Source: CAYRLW01 sp964425215 (lineage in GTDB: Bacteria > Spirochaetota > Spirochaetia > Treponematales > Breznakiellaceae). Taken from it: a DNA stretch of 48,147 bases. Within the stretch, counting starts at the first letter, position 1; the number at the start of each line of letters is the position of its first letter. The stretch is from NCBI GenBank assembly GCA_964425215.1, contig CAYRLW010000023.1:1-48147 (forward strand). Direction: 5' to 3'. Below, in pieces: positions 41,685 through 48,147 of this stretch. The translations under genes and the position numbers were made by a program. Under the pieces are notes generated by a model, which searched no databases, was not told the origin of the DNA, and was given only the letters and a program-made list of their open reading frames with translations.

Positions 41685-42317
41685 TTAACAACCCTTGGAA
41701 TCTTCCCGGGGTTCTTTAAACCAGACCACCGAACCTTCTATAGCCTTAGAGGTAATCCGGTTCAGATACGTTCTATCTTCCTCCTCCACCAGGACGTTAA
41801 AGGTCCCTCGGATTCGTTTTAACAAAACCTTGCCCGATCGTACGAAAAAAAGAATCTTCCGTGCTTGCCTTCCTCCCACGTCGGAGGAAATCACCGGAAT
41901 TCCCTCGGTTTTTAGAAACTCAAAGGCAAAATCGATGTTTCCCGTAGCGATTGATAGGGCTGAACTTTGCCCTACATGGAGCATGGACGCGCCGCCGAAG
42001 ACCTTAGCTTGGATGCCGCTTTTTTTTGCCCCCCGTTTCATCATTTCGTTGATTAAAAGTTCCATGGCGTAGGAACCATACCGGCCCTGGTCGCTGATAA
42101 AACCTGGGGGAAACTCCGACGCGGAGGACCGTTTAAACGGAGCGGGTAACATAAAATGGTTAAGCCCCCCCACGTTGGACTCCCTATCCTTAAGCGCCAC
42201 GGCGACGCAGGAACCCAAAACCGTGGAAATAATCATATCTTCCCGGGATACGAGGTATTCTCCCGGATGTATCAGCGTTACAGGCTGTTCAAAGGAACTC
42301 AAACGATGATCGTACAT
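41685..42317 (-). CDS. cheD: Chemoreceptor glutamine deamidase CheD
   Basis: CheD deamidates glutamines in chemoreceptors and in some species helps CheC-type phosphatases. The catalytic cysteine is C37 in TVLGSCVAV and the histidine is H54 in GGLNHFMLP. A GGASM motif and the usual NIDFAFEFLKTEGIPVISSDVGG segment follow. At 210 aa it has a slightly long C-terminus. It follows the receptor-like coiled-coil gene by two bases with no separate ribosome site, so the two are probably translated together. CheX elsewhere in the window provides the phosphatase. Confidence 0.93.
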   Translation of the reverse strand: MYDHRLSSFEQPVTLIHPGEYLVSREDMIISTVLGSCVAVALKDRESNVGGLNHFMLPAPFKRSSASEFPPGFISDQGRYGSYAMELLINEMMKRGAKKSGIQAKVFGGASMLHVGQSSALSIATGNIDFAFEFLKTEGIPVISSDVGGRQARKILFFVRSGKVLLKRIRGTFNVLVEEEDRTYLNRITSKAIEGSVVWFKEPREDSKGC

Positions 42318-42319
42318 AA

Positions 42320-44110
42320 TTAAAAATAGGTAATCGCCCCCGCTTCGTTATCCCGAGGCGAGGCTTCACGTTCCATACTAAAGCCCCCAATTTCCGCGGC
42401 CACCCGTTTGTGAGCGTAAATGGTAAAACGGTTGATAATTTCCTTGAGTCGTTCGGACCGGGGCCCCTCTACCGTTTTTTCTATCCCCAATTCGTCCATA
42501 TCCCGTTGGATCCCTTGACCCAGACGTTCCAGCTCTTTAATTATCGATTCCACCCTGGTCCCCATTTGGTCCATGGTTTCCACGTTGCTGGAAGCGCTTT
42601 TTACTAAATTTAAAAATTCGCCGGTAAAAAGTGAAAAATGGTCCAACCCTTCCTGGATGCTGGACCGCAGGGTTCCAAGTCTCTGATAGGAATCGTGAAG
42701 CTGTTTTTCCGCCGTCCCTAACACATTGGCTTCGTCACCCGAAACATCCGAATAGGCATCCACCACCCCCTGGGAATCGGCTATAAAACGTTTCGTGCCC
42801 CCCATGGCCCTATCTACGTCCACAGCGATCGTCTCGATAAGCTGGGACATTTCGGAAACCGTATCGTTCATTTGTCTTAATATTCGTTCTTTAACCACTT
42901 CTATCCGGGCGGCCACATCGATGGTTCTAAAACGATTTAGAATTTTATCAAACCCCTGGAACCGTTTTTCCAAAGCGCCGACCGCTCGAAAAAGCCGTTC
43001 TCCCTGCTGGAGGATACCATTTTTTGCTCTGAGGTAGTCCCCCAGGTCGTCCTCTAGTCGCTCCAACATCTCCGAAGATTGGCCAAACGCCGATATCACC
43101 GAATGGGGATCCTGGGTGTTAAAAGCATCCCTTAACAAGGCTCTCCGCCTGCCCTCCCCCTTTTCAATGATCTTCTCTATGCAGCGGGTTTGTTTATCCA
43201 GGATGGAACGACTCTCCCGGATTCGTAGCAGTACGTCCTGCAGTATGTTTTGAGAAAGGGTATACAATTGGGAGCGAAAAATATAGAAATCCCGGCAAAG
43301 TTCCTTGGAATCCGAGGGAGGGGGGGGAGCCGTTTCCGCTTCCTGAAGAGCCATCACCACATGATCCAAGGATTGGCGCAAAATATCCTGGATTTGCACG
43401 GTTTCCATAATGATATGAACCGGTTCTTCAACCTGTCGAGAAGTCTCGATTAGTTCCATGAGCGACAAGCCCAAATTCTCGAGGGGAGACCGGAGCGCTT
43501 CAAAGGATCCTGAAATGCGTCCTTCTAAATTTGAGAAAAATTGATCCTGAAAAACCACCAGGCGTTCCACTTCCCCCCGGTATCGGGTAAAGAAATCCAT
43601 CAACCGTTGACCATCCTCGGTAAGCTGGTCGGTTAAGCGGATGGTTTGACCCGAAAGACGCTTTAGCTCCTCCGTGATTACGGAAAAAGCGCGGCCCGCG
43701 GCACCGGATTTAAACGCCACGGTCATGGCGTTAAGGGAAACAAGCTCCATTTCCATGGAATCGTCCCGAATTTTGCCGATCACCTCGTCGATATTCTTTA
43801 ACGTGCCGATGGTCGTGTTAAGGGATTCGATTTGCCGCGCATCCTGCTGGTGGATTTCCTTGAAACGATTGGAAGCTTGGGTGAGCAAATCCTGGGTAGT
43901 CTGAAATATTTTCGCCATACTTTCTACTAAGGAATTCCCTTCACCCATGGTTTCAAAGGCCCCACGGGAAGCATTAAGGCTGGTTTGAAGCTCCTTAACA
44001 AAAAGAGGAAAGGTGGATCCAAAGGAAAGGAATAATTTTTCAGAATCCGAAATAAGAGCATCTATCTGGGTACGAACATCTGTAATAGAGATATTAGAAC
44101 ATTCTTTCAT
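42320..44110 (-). CDS. Soluble chemoreceptor-like coiled-coil protein
   Basis: This 596-aa, almost entirely helical protein has no signal peptide, membrane helix, HAMP or sensor domain. Residues about 110-160 resemble the chemoreceptor signalling tip: IGKIRDDSMEMELVSLNAMTVAFKSGAAGRAFSVITEELKRLSGQT corresponds in outline to the receptor pattern LLALNAAIEAARAGE-GRGFAVVA-EVR-LA, with changes at several normally invariant positions. A second, weaker tip-like stretch (FRTIDVAARIEVVKERI) lies near residues 395-415, so the protein may be a duplicated helical hairpin. Coupling to cheD suggests it is deamidated or feeds the CheA array. It may be an unusual cytoplasmic receptor. The start ATG at 44110 has no Shine-Dalgarno sequence. 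Confidence 0.7.
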   Translation of the reverse strand: MKECSNISITDVRTQIDALISDSEKLFLSFGSTFPLFVKELQTSLNASRGAFETMGEGNSLVESMAKIFQTTQDLLTQASNRFKEIHQQDARQIESLNTTIGTLKNIDEVIGKIRDDSMEMELVSLNAMTVAFKSGAAGRAFSVITEELKRLSGQTIRLTDQLTEDGQRLMDFFTRYRGEVERLVVFQDQFFSNLEGRISGSFEALRSPLENLGLSLMELIETSRQVEEPVHIIMETVQIQDILRQSLDHVVMALQEAETAPPPPSDSKELCRDFYIFRSQLYTLSQNILQDVLLRIRESRSILDKQTRCIEKIIEKGEGRRRALLRDAFNTQDPHSVISAFGQSSEMLERLEDDLGDYLRAKNGILQQGERLFRAVGALEKRFQGFDKILNRFRTIDVAARIEVVKERILRQMNDTVSEMSQLIETIAVDVDRAMGGTKRFIADSQGVVDAYSDVSGDEANVLGTAEKQLHDSYQRLGTLRSSIQEGLDHFSLFTGEFLNLVKSASSNVETMDQMGTRVESIIKELERLGQGIQRDMDELGIEKTVEGPRSERLKEIINRFTIYAHKRVAAEIGGFSMEREASPRDNEAGAITYF

Positions 44111-44116
44111 AATATA

Positions 44117-44145
44117 AGTATAGGAGCCCCTATCGGATTCAACAA
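44117..44145 (-). promoter_or_regulatory. Candidate leaderless promoter of the receptor-like gene
   Basis: TTGTTG (44140-44145) and TATACT (44117-44122) are 17 bases apart. Exactly six bases separate the -10 from the ATG at 44110, so the expected first base is the A of the start codon. A near-perfect palindrome ATAGGAGCCCCTAT fills most of the spacer and -10 region (about 44120-44133). Confidence 0.5.
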
Positions 44146-44148
44146 GAG

Positions 44149-44185
44149 GAAAAAAAAGCCCGGAGGTTCTATCCCCCGGGCTTTT
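44149..44185 (-). terminator. Rho-independent terminator of the ugpC-type gene
   Basis: Arms AAAAGCCCGG (44154-44163) and CCGGGCTTTT (44176-44185) form a GC-rich stem. On the minus strand it is followed by a run of eight T. It lies about 27 bases after the stop codon. Confidence 0.9.
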
Positions 44186-44211
44186 GCCGCCTACCGATTA
44201 GGCTGAGAAAC

Positions 44212-45333
44212 TCAACCTAACGCAGCGGTGTCCAATTCCGCCAGGATAGACAGTTCGGTATCCTTATCGAAGAACCGGGCCTTATCCATCCGGGGAACCA
44301 AATTCACCGTATCGCCAACCTTGAAAATGTGGTGCGGTTCGGTACGTACCACCATCGGTTGCGTTTTGGTGGATACCCACAGGTTGATATCGGCACCCAG
44401 GGGCTCGACCACGGTAATTTTGACGGGCATATTGTTTTCAGCCGCCGCCGTTTCCACATAGGTAAAGTCTTCCGGCCGAATTCCAAAGTAAACTTCCTTG
44501 CCCACGTATTTTTTCAGGTACTTGGCGTGTTCTTCCAAGGGTTTTACCTCGAAGGAACCCTCTTCCAGCACCACCGCACCGTTCTTTTCCGTCACCTTGC
44601 AGGTCAGGAAGTTCATGGGCGGGGAACCGATAAAGCCGGCAACGAATTTGTTGATAGGATGGTTGTACAGGTGGAGTGGAGCGCCAATCTGTTGAACCTT
44701 TCCATCTTTCATTACGACGATTTTGCTTGCCATGGTCATGGCTTCCACCTGGTCGTGGGTAACGTAGATCATGGTCGCGTTAAGCCGCATGTGAAGATCC
44801 GACAGTTCCGCCCGCATCTGGACCCGGAGCTTGGCGTCCAGGTTGGAAAGGGGTTCGTCAAAGAGGAACACCTTGGGGTTACGAACGATAGCCCGGCCTA
44901 CGGCAACCCGTTGGCGTTGGCCCCCCGACAGGGCCTTGGGCTTCCGATCCAGGAACTTTTCGATGTCCAGGATTCGAGCTGCCTCGTGAACCCGGCGGTC
45001 AATTTCAGCCTTATCGATCTTCTTAATCCTAAGACCGAAGGCCATGTTGTCGTACACCGTCATGTGGGGATACAGGGCGTAATTTTGGAATACCATGGCG
45101 ATATTCCGGTCCTTGGGGGGCACGTCGTTCATCAATTCGCCATCGATGTACAACTCCCCTTCGGTTATGTCTTCCAAACCAGCGATCATCCGTAAGGTGG
45201 TGGTTTTTCCGCACCCCGACGGACCGACGAATACGACAAATTCCTTGTCTTCCACGGTGATGTTGGCGTTGTCCACCGCGCGGACGTTGCCATCGTACAC
45301 CTTGCCGATACCTTTCAATTCTACCTTTGCCAT
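44212..45333 (-). CDS. ABC transporter ATPase, UgpC/MsmK type
   Basis: This is the ATP-binding subunit of carbohydrate-type ABC importers. Walker A GPSGCGKTT is at residues 37-45, the Q-loop is in MVFQNYALYPHMTVYDN, the signature is LSGGQRQR, Walker B is VFLFDEPLSNLD and the switch histidine is in VTHDQ. A C-terminal TOBE-like regulatory domain (FGIRPEDF, PLGADINLWV) completes 373 aa. No permease or binding protein is nearby, so it probably energises several sugar importers encoded elsewhere, as MsmK does. It has its own promoter, GGGAGG ribosome site and terminator, thus a single-gene unit. Confidence 0.93.
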   Translation of the reverse strand: MAKVELKGIGKVYDGNVRAVDNANITVEDKEFVVFVGPSGCGKTTTLRMIAGLEDITEGELYIDGELMNDVPPKDRNIAMVFQNYALYPHMTVYDNMAFGLRIKKIDKAEIDRRVHEAARILDIEKFLDRKPKALSGGQRQRVAVGRAIVRNPKVFLFDEPLSNLDAKLRVQMRAELSDLHMRLNATMIYVTHDQVEAMTMASKIVVMKDGKVQQIGAPLHLYNHPINKFVAGFIGSPPMNFLTCKVTEKNGAVVLEEGSFEVKPLEEHAKYLKKYVGKEVYFGIRPEDFTYVETAAAENNMPVKITVVEPLGADINLWVSTKTQPMVVRTEPHHIFKVGDTVNLVPRMDKARFFDKDTELSILAELDTAALG

Positions 45334-45367
45334 ACGGCCTCCCTATAGGGTTAGTTTATTGTCTATT

Positions 45368-45396
45368 AGTTTAAAGGGGGTTTTGATAATTGTCAA
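45368..45396 (-). promoter_or_regulatory. Promoter of the UgpC-type ATPase gene
   Basis: TTGACA (45391-45396) and TAAACT (45368-45373) are 17 bases apart on the minus strand. The predicted start near 45361 leaves a leader of about 28 bases. Confidence 0.7.
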
Positions 45397-45419
45397 TAAA
45401 AAGATGGAATCCCAATTCA

Positions 45420-45448
45420 TTGACGAGCCGTCGTATTTGTATTATAGA
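45420..45448 (+). promoter_or_regulatory. Promoter of the lipoprotein genes
   Basis: TTGACG (45420-45425) and TATAGA (45443-45448) are 17 bases apart. A strong ribosome site GAGGAGGAAGG follows just before the ATG at 45489. It is divergent from the ATPase promoter, with about 24 bases between the two -35 boxes. Confidence 0.65.
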
Positions 45449-45488
45449 TAGGCCGTGTTCATAGTACTAATTTTTTGAGGAGGAAGGT

Positions 45489-45878
45489 ATGCGGAAATTC
45501 GCAGGTCTTTTTGGTCTGGTCCTGGTCGCCCTTATCGCGGCATCCTGCACCACGTTTAAAATGGAGGGAGCCCAGGTTACCAGGGAAATTCCCAGCTATA
45601 ATTCCGTGGGAACCTTCGACGTTTCCATAATGGTCCACGAATTTTTGGGAGCCTCGGGTGGCGCTAACCTTTTCAACGCTACCGCCGACGCGATGAACAA
45701 TCCCATTTATGACGCCATCCAACGGGAAATTCAAAAATATTCCGGTGACGCGGCGGTAAATATCAGTATCGAGTACAAGGCAACCTTTATCGATATGCTT
45801 TTGAACGGTATTACCGGGGGTATTTACGCTCCTGCCACTGCCGAGATCAAGGGGACTATTGTAAAGTACAATAAGTAG
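45489..45878 (+). CDS. Small lipoprotein of unknown function
   Basis: This is a 129-aa precursor with a lipoprotein signal: hydrophobic core LFGLVLVALI and lipobox LIAASC with the lipid-bearing cysteine at residue 20. The mature part is about 110 residues, with alternating strands and a Gly/Ala-rich middle (LGASGGANLFNATADAMNNP). It ends in strand-like segments EIKGTIVKYNK. I know no family for it. A nearby second lipoprotein suggests a shared envelope setting. Confidence 0.75.
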   Translation: MRKFAGLFGLVLVALIAASCTTFKMEGAQVTREIPSYNSVGTFDVSIMVHEFLGASGGANLFNATADAMNNPIYDAIQREIQKYSGDAAVNISIEYKATFIDMLLNGITGGIYAPATAEIKGTIVKYNK

Positions 45879-45890
45879 GAAGCCGCGCCT

Positions 45891-45911
45891 GGGGAAACGA
45901 ACCGTTTCCCC
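45891..45911 (+). other. Perfect hairpin between two lipoprotein genes
   Basis: GGGGAAACG (45891-45899) and CGTTTCCCC (45903-45911) form a nine-base stem with a three-base loop. What follows is an A-run, not a T-run, on the plus strand, so it is more likely an mRNA-processing or stability element than a terminator in this direction. Confidence 0.6.
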
Positions 45912-45938
45912 GGGGCGAAAAAAAACTCGGATAGATTG

Positions 45939-46328
45939 ATGAGACATTTCCCCCGTTTTTTAACTCTAATTCCAGTTTTTTTCATTTTTTCCTGTTCCGT
46001 TAACCAGGACCAGGAATCCGTACGTAAAGTTTTTTCCAGGTTCGTCGCGGCGGTTCAAAAGGCCGATAATTCGGCGTTGGCAGAATCGGCGCCTTTTCTT
46101 TCCGGCCTTGACCAGTCGACCAAGGAAACCGCGTTAGAAACTTTACGGAAGCTCTTTCAAAATAATCCACGGTTTTCGGTTAAACTAATCAACGCGCAAA
46201 ACGCTCAGGTAATTCTTTCCGATAAGAACGGAACCCTGTTCCCCTTTAAGAAGGGAGCCGACGGCCTTTGGACCATTTCCGAGTACCTGGAAACCAAGCA
46301 AACCATCGATTTTATTCCCCGAAAATAA
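45939..46328 (+). CDS. Small lipoprotein of unknown function
   Basis: This is a 129-aa precursor with a lipobox FIFSC, lipidated cysteine at residue 19, preceded by a hydrophobic stretch. The mature part is mostly helical at first (SVRKVFSRFVAAVQKADNSALAESAPFLSGL) and then strand-like, ending WTISEYLETKQTIDFIPRK. The layout resembles small NTF2-like lipoproteins, but I cannot place it in a family. The ATG at 45939 lacks a strong ribosome site. A hairpin separates it from the upstream lipoprotein gene. Confidence 0.65.
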   Translation: MRHFPRFLTLIPVFFIFSCSVNQDQESVRKVFSRFVAAVQKADNSALAESAPFLSGLDQSTKETALETLRKLFQNNPRFSVKLINAQNAQVILSDKNGTLFPFKKGADGLWTISEYLETKQTIDFIPRK

Positions 46329-46378
46329 GTTCCCTAGCCTGATCGGCGGCTTAATTTTCCTGCGCAAGATTGTACTAA

Positions 46379-46509
46379 CAGGGTGTTGAAAAACCCGCGA
46401 ATGTGGGCTTTTCAACACTACCATAATGTCGCAATTGCGCACCGGACCGTAAGGGACGGGAGCAACTGCAAAAGTTGTTGGAATAGCAACCGGCTTTTTC
46501 AACAACCTG
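46379..46509. mobile_element. 131-bp MITE-like element with 4-bp target duplication
   Basis: The element begins CAGGGTGTTGAAAAACCCGC and its other end, read from the opposite strand, begins CAGGTTGTTGAAAAAGCCGG. The 20-base terminal inverted repeats match at 17 positions. Direct repeats CTAA flank it at 46375-46378 and 46510-46513. CTAA fits the YTAR target of IS5-group elements. There is no coding frame inside. Each end can also fold on itself, for example GTGTTGAAAA with CTTTTCAACAC on the left. It lies in the 300-base gap between a lipoprotein gene and the slipin pseudogene; the rest of that gap shows nothing I recognise. Confidence 0.8.
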
Positions 46510-46629
46510 CTAAAGACCGTAGGGGATAGGCCGGCTCGTGGCGACACGATTAAGGAATAATCTGTCTAGGACAAAATGACTGATAAATCGATTCCGGCCT
46601 TCCGTGGGGAACTCGAACTAGCTGAGGGC

Positions 46630-47521
46630 TTATTTTCCCGCCTTAACGACGCTCATGGCCGTGGCGATCACAGAAGCCATGTCCCCAAAATTAGCCGGGA
46701 GGATCATGGTCGTGCCCTGTTTGGCGACCTGTCCAAACTGTTCCACGAATTTTTTGGCGACCCGAAGCTGAACTGCCTCCATACCGCCCTCGGCCTTAAT
46801 GGAAGCGGAGACCGCACGAAGCCCGTCGGCGGTGGCCTCCGCTTGGCCGGTAGCTTCGTTGATTTGGCGTTGCCGGGAAGCCTCCGACTCAAGAACCACC
46901 TTTTGTTTTTGCCCCTCCGCCACGTTGATGGCGGATTGTTTTTCCCCCTCGGATTGAAGGATACTCGCGCGTTTTTCCCGTTCCGCCTACATCTGTTTTT
47001 CCATCGCCTTAAGGACGGTGTCAGGCGGTACGATATTCTTGATTTCGTAGCGGAGAATCTTAACCCCCCAGGTACGGGAAGCTTCGTTAACCGCGCTGAC
47101 TATGGCCGAGTTAATCTGGGTGCGCTCTTCGAAGGTCTTGTCCAGGTCAATTTTTCCGATTTCGCTCCGCAGGGTCGTTTGGGCAAGTTGGATGACGGAC
47201 ATGCCGTAGTTGCTGATGCCGTAGGAAGCCATTTGGGGATCCACCACCTGCATGAAGAGAACGCCGTCCACCCCGACCTGCACGTTGTCCCGGGTTATGC
47301 ACACCTGTTCGGGAATATCGATGGTTTGCTCCTTAAGGGTGTGCCGGTAACCGACGCGATCGACGAAGGGAATGATATAATTGACCCCCGCGTTTAGAGT
47401 ATTATGGTATTTGCCGAGCCGTTCGACGACAAAGGCGCTTTGCTGGGGAATTATCTTGCCCCCCCCCAAAAATGAAAAGAACCACCAAAACCGCCACGAG
47501 TACAACCAGAAGTAACGCCAT
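46630..47521 (-). pseudogene. SPFH-domain slipin (stomatin/prohibitin family), broken by frameshift and nonsense codon
   Basis: Pieced together, this is a full slipin of about 296 residues: a membrane helix MALLLVVLVAVLVVLFIF, an SPFH domain (KIIPQQSAFVVERLGKYHNTL onward), and a coiled-coil C-terminus (EREKRASILQSEGEKQSAINVAEGQKQ). Two lesions break it. A run of nine G on the minus strand (47459-47467) puts the membrane helix and the SPFH domain in different frames; eight G would join them. A TAG at 46987-46989 stands where relatives have arginine in KAMEKQMRAEREKR. AAAGGAG supports the ATG at 47521. Slipins pair with NfeD in membrane quality control, and nfeD lies directly upstream, also broken. 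Confidence 0.85.
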
Positions 47522-47524
47522 TCC

Positions 47525-47968
47525 TTTTTCTCCTTTTCTATATTCTCCCGCGATAGGCTCCACCTGAAGGGGGATACCCTCCCGTCCAATCACCCTCGCC
47601 TTCTCCCCTACCGAGAGGGCCGAATCGGAAAAGGCCAGTCATTCGGAGCCCCACCAAGAAACGGCGCCCTCGCCCTCCGCCGCTATATCCTTAACCACCA
47701 AGACTGTTTGACCAAGGTACTCGGGGTCCCTATCCTTGTGCCCAGCGAAAAGCCGTTTAAGAAGCGAACGCGTCAGAAGCATCATAACAATAGAGGTCCC
47801 GGAAAACACGAAAATCGGTACATAAAATCCCGGAAGAAGCCCAAGGTAGACCAGGAGAGCCGTCAACAGGGCCCCGAGGCTAAAAAAGACGAGCACGAAG
47901 CCCATACTCATAAGTTCGGCGATGATAAGAACCACGCCAAGAATCGCCCAGATCAGCGCTTGAGACAT
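47525..47968 (-). pseudogene. NfeD-like membrane protein, interrupted by in-frame TGA
   Basis: The intact part (47639-47968, 109 codons) encodes two or three membrane helices (ALIWAILGVVLIIAELM, FVLVFFSLGALLTALLVYLG, YVPIFVFSGTSIVMMLL) and the start of the OB-fold. It then stops at TGA (47639-47641). The same frame continues through LAFSDSALSVGEKARVIGREGIPLQVEPI, the rest of the NfeD OB domain. In relatives the interrupted position is a conserved tryptophan (GEEW), so TGG to TGA is the simplest change. TGA is a normal stop elsewhere in this window. No stop separates this frame from the slipin start. AGGAAGG supports the ATG at 47968. Confidence 0.75.
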
Positions 47969-48097
47969 ACCACTTCCTTCCTATCCACCCTATCGTCAGG
48001 GAAACGCTAAAGCCGATCATCGGTGATCCGGACGCTACGGAACCCGTTTCCCAGAAAATCAAAAAGGCGCCCAGGGGCAAAGTTTTACTAAACGGAG

Positions 48098-48130
48098 GCT
48101 CTTTCAAAACTCAGGGAGTTTTGAAAGAGC
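48098..48130. repeat. Dispersed palindromic repeat, AGG-loop type (reverse of CCT type)
   Basis: GCTCTTTCAAAACTC (48098-48112) and GAGTTTTGAAAGAGC (48116-48130) form a perfect 15-base stem around AGG. It is flanked by GGAG and TACC. It lies about 130 bases upstream of the nfeD pseudogene, in the opposite sense to the copies at 23526 and 24901. Confidence 0.9.
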
Positions 48131-48147
48131 TACCTTAGATGTATATG

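Noticed and set aside
47639..47641. TGA at a conserved tryptophan of nfeD might mean TGA codes for tryptophan here.
   Set aside because: TGA is the natural stop of several intact genes in the window (for example hydG, zwf, lysC), and tryptophan is TGG elsewhere.
1..48147. CRISPR arrays, prophage or integrase genes.
   Set aside because: No regularly spaced direct repeats, phage structural genes or integrases were seen; the only mobile trace is the short MITE-like element.

Overview
The window looks like chromosomal DNA from a spirochaete of the Treponema lineage, probably an anaerobic, hydrogen-metabolising member such as the termite-gut group. This is inferred from gene content and order: a cheA-cheW-cheX-cheY operon whose CheW carries a CheR-like domain, CheD beside a soluble receptor-like coiled-coil protein, a DapL-type lysine pathway, an [FeFe]-hydrogenase maturation cluster, and lipoproteins plus outer-membrane-like proteins with spirochaete-style signal peptides. 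No rRNA is present, so the assignment rests on proteins only.

Layout. 1-1371: 3' part of a YfcC-family carrier. 1388-6791 (minus): hydrogenase maturation operon, TM1266-like regulator, hydG, hydE, an aspartase-family lyase, hydF, from one clear sigma70-type promoter. 6922-9145 (minus): queD coupled to a D12-class adenine methyltransferase with no restriction gene. 9277-12945 (plus): murE, ddl and a degenerate dapF-like gene. 12948-16256 (minus): Mrp ATPase and a hybrid sensor kinase. 16616-18530 (plus): EF-P and a tandem-domain methyltransferase with no ordinary start codon. 18527-23394 (minus): a D-lactate-dehydrogenase-like gene, then zwf-opcA downstream of an iron-type alcohol dehydrogenase. 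23729-24892 (plus): four-domain S1 protein. 25029-25102 (minus): tRNA-Val(GAC). 25163-30029 (minus): cheA-cheW/R-cheX-cheY. 30140-32288 (plus): two outer-membrane-like proteins. 32401-39649 (minus): lysC-dapB-dapA-asd-lysA-dapL plus a one-domain asparaginase. 39793-41643 (plus): RNase II family. 41685-44110 (minus): receptor-like coil and cheD. 44212-45333 (minus): UgpC/MsmK-type ATPase. 45489-46328 (plus): two lipoproteins. 46379-46509: a 131-bp MITE-like element with a CTAA target duplication. 46630-47968 (minus): an nfeD-slipin pair broken by three separate lesions.

The lysine operon makes LL-diaminopimelate by the aminotransferase route and decarboxylates meso-diaminopimelate. The linking epimerase is missing from it, and the only DapF relative here lacks a catalytic cysteine. 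The hydrogenase maturation enzymes, alcohol dehydrogenase and lactate dehydrogenase fit a fermentative redox economy. Zwf-OpcA would supply NADPH.

Non-coding structure is also notable. Five intergenic palindromes share one arm sequence but carry two loop types. Several genes without a Shine-Dalgarno sequence (the receptor-like gene, murE, zwf, less clearly queD and lysA) have a -10-like hexamer ending 6-7 bases before the ATG, which would give leaderless mRNAs. A cre-like operator precedes the alcohol dehydrogenase. I did not find one obviously new multi-gene defence or mobile system. The best leads are the palindrome family, the MITE, the leaderless starts, the cysteine-deficient DapF and the decaying nfeD-slipin operon.
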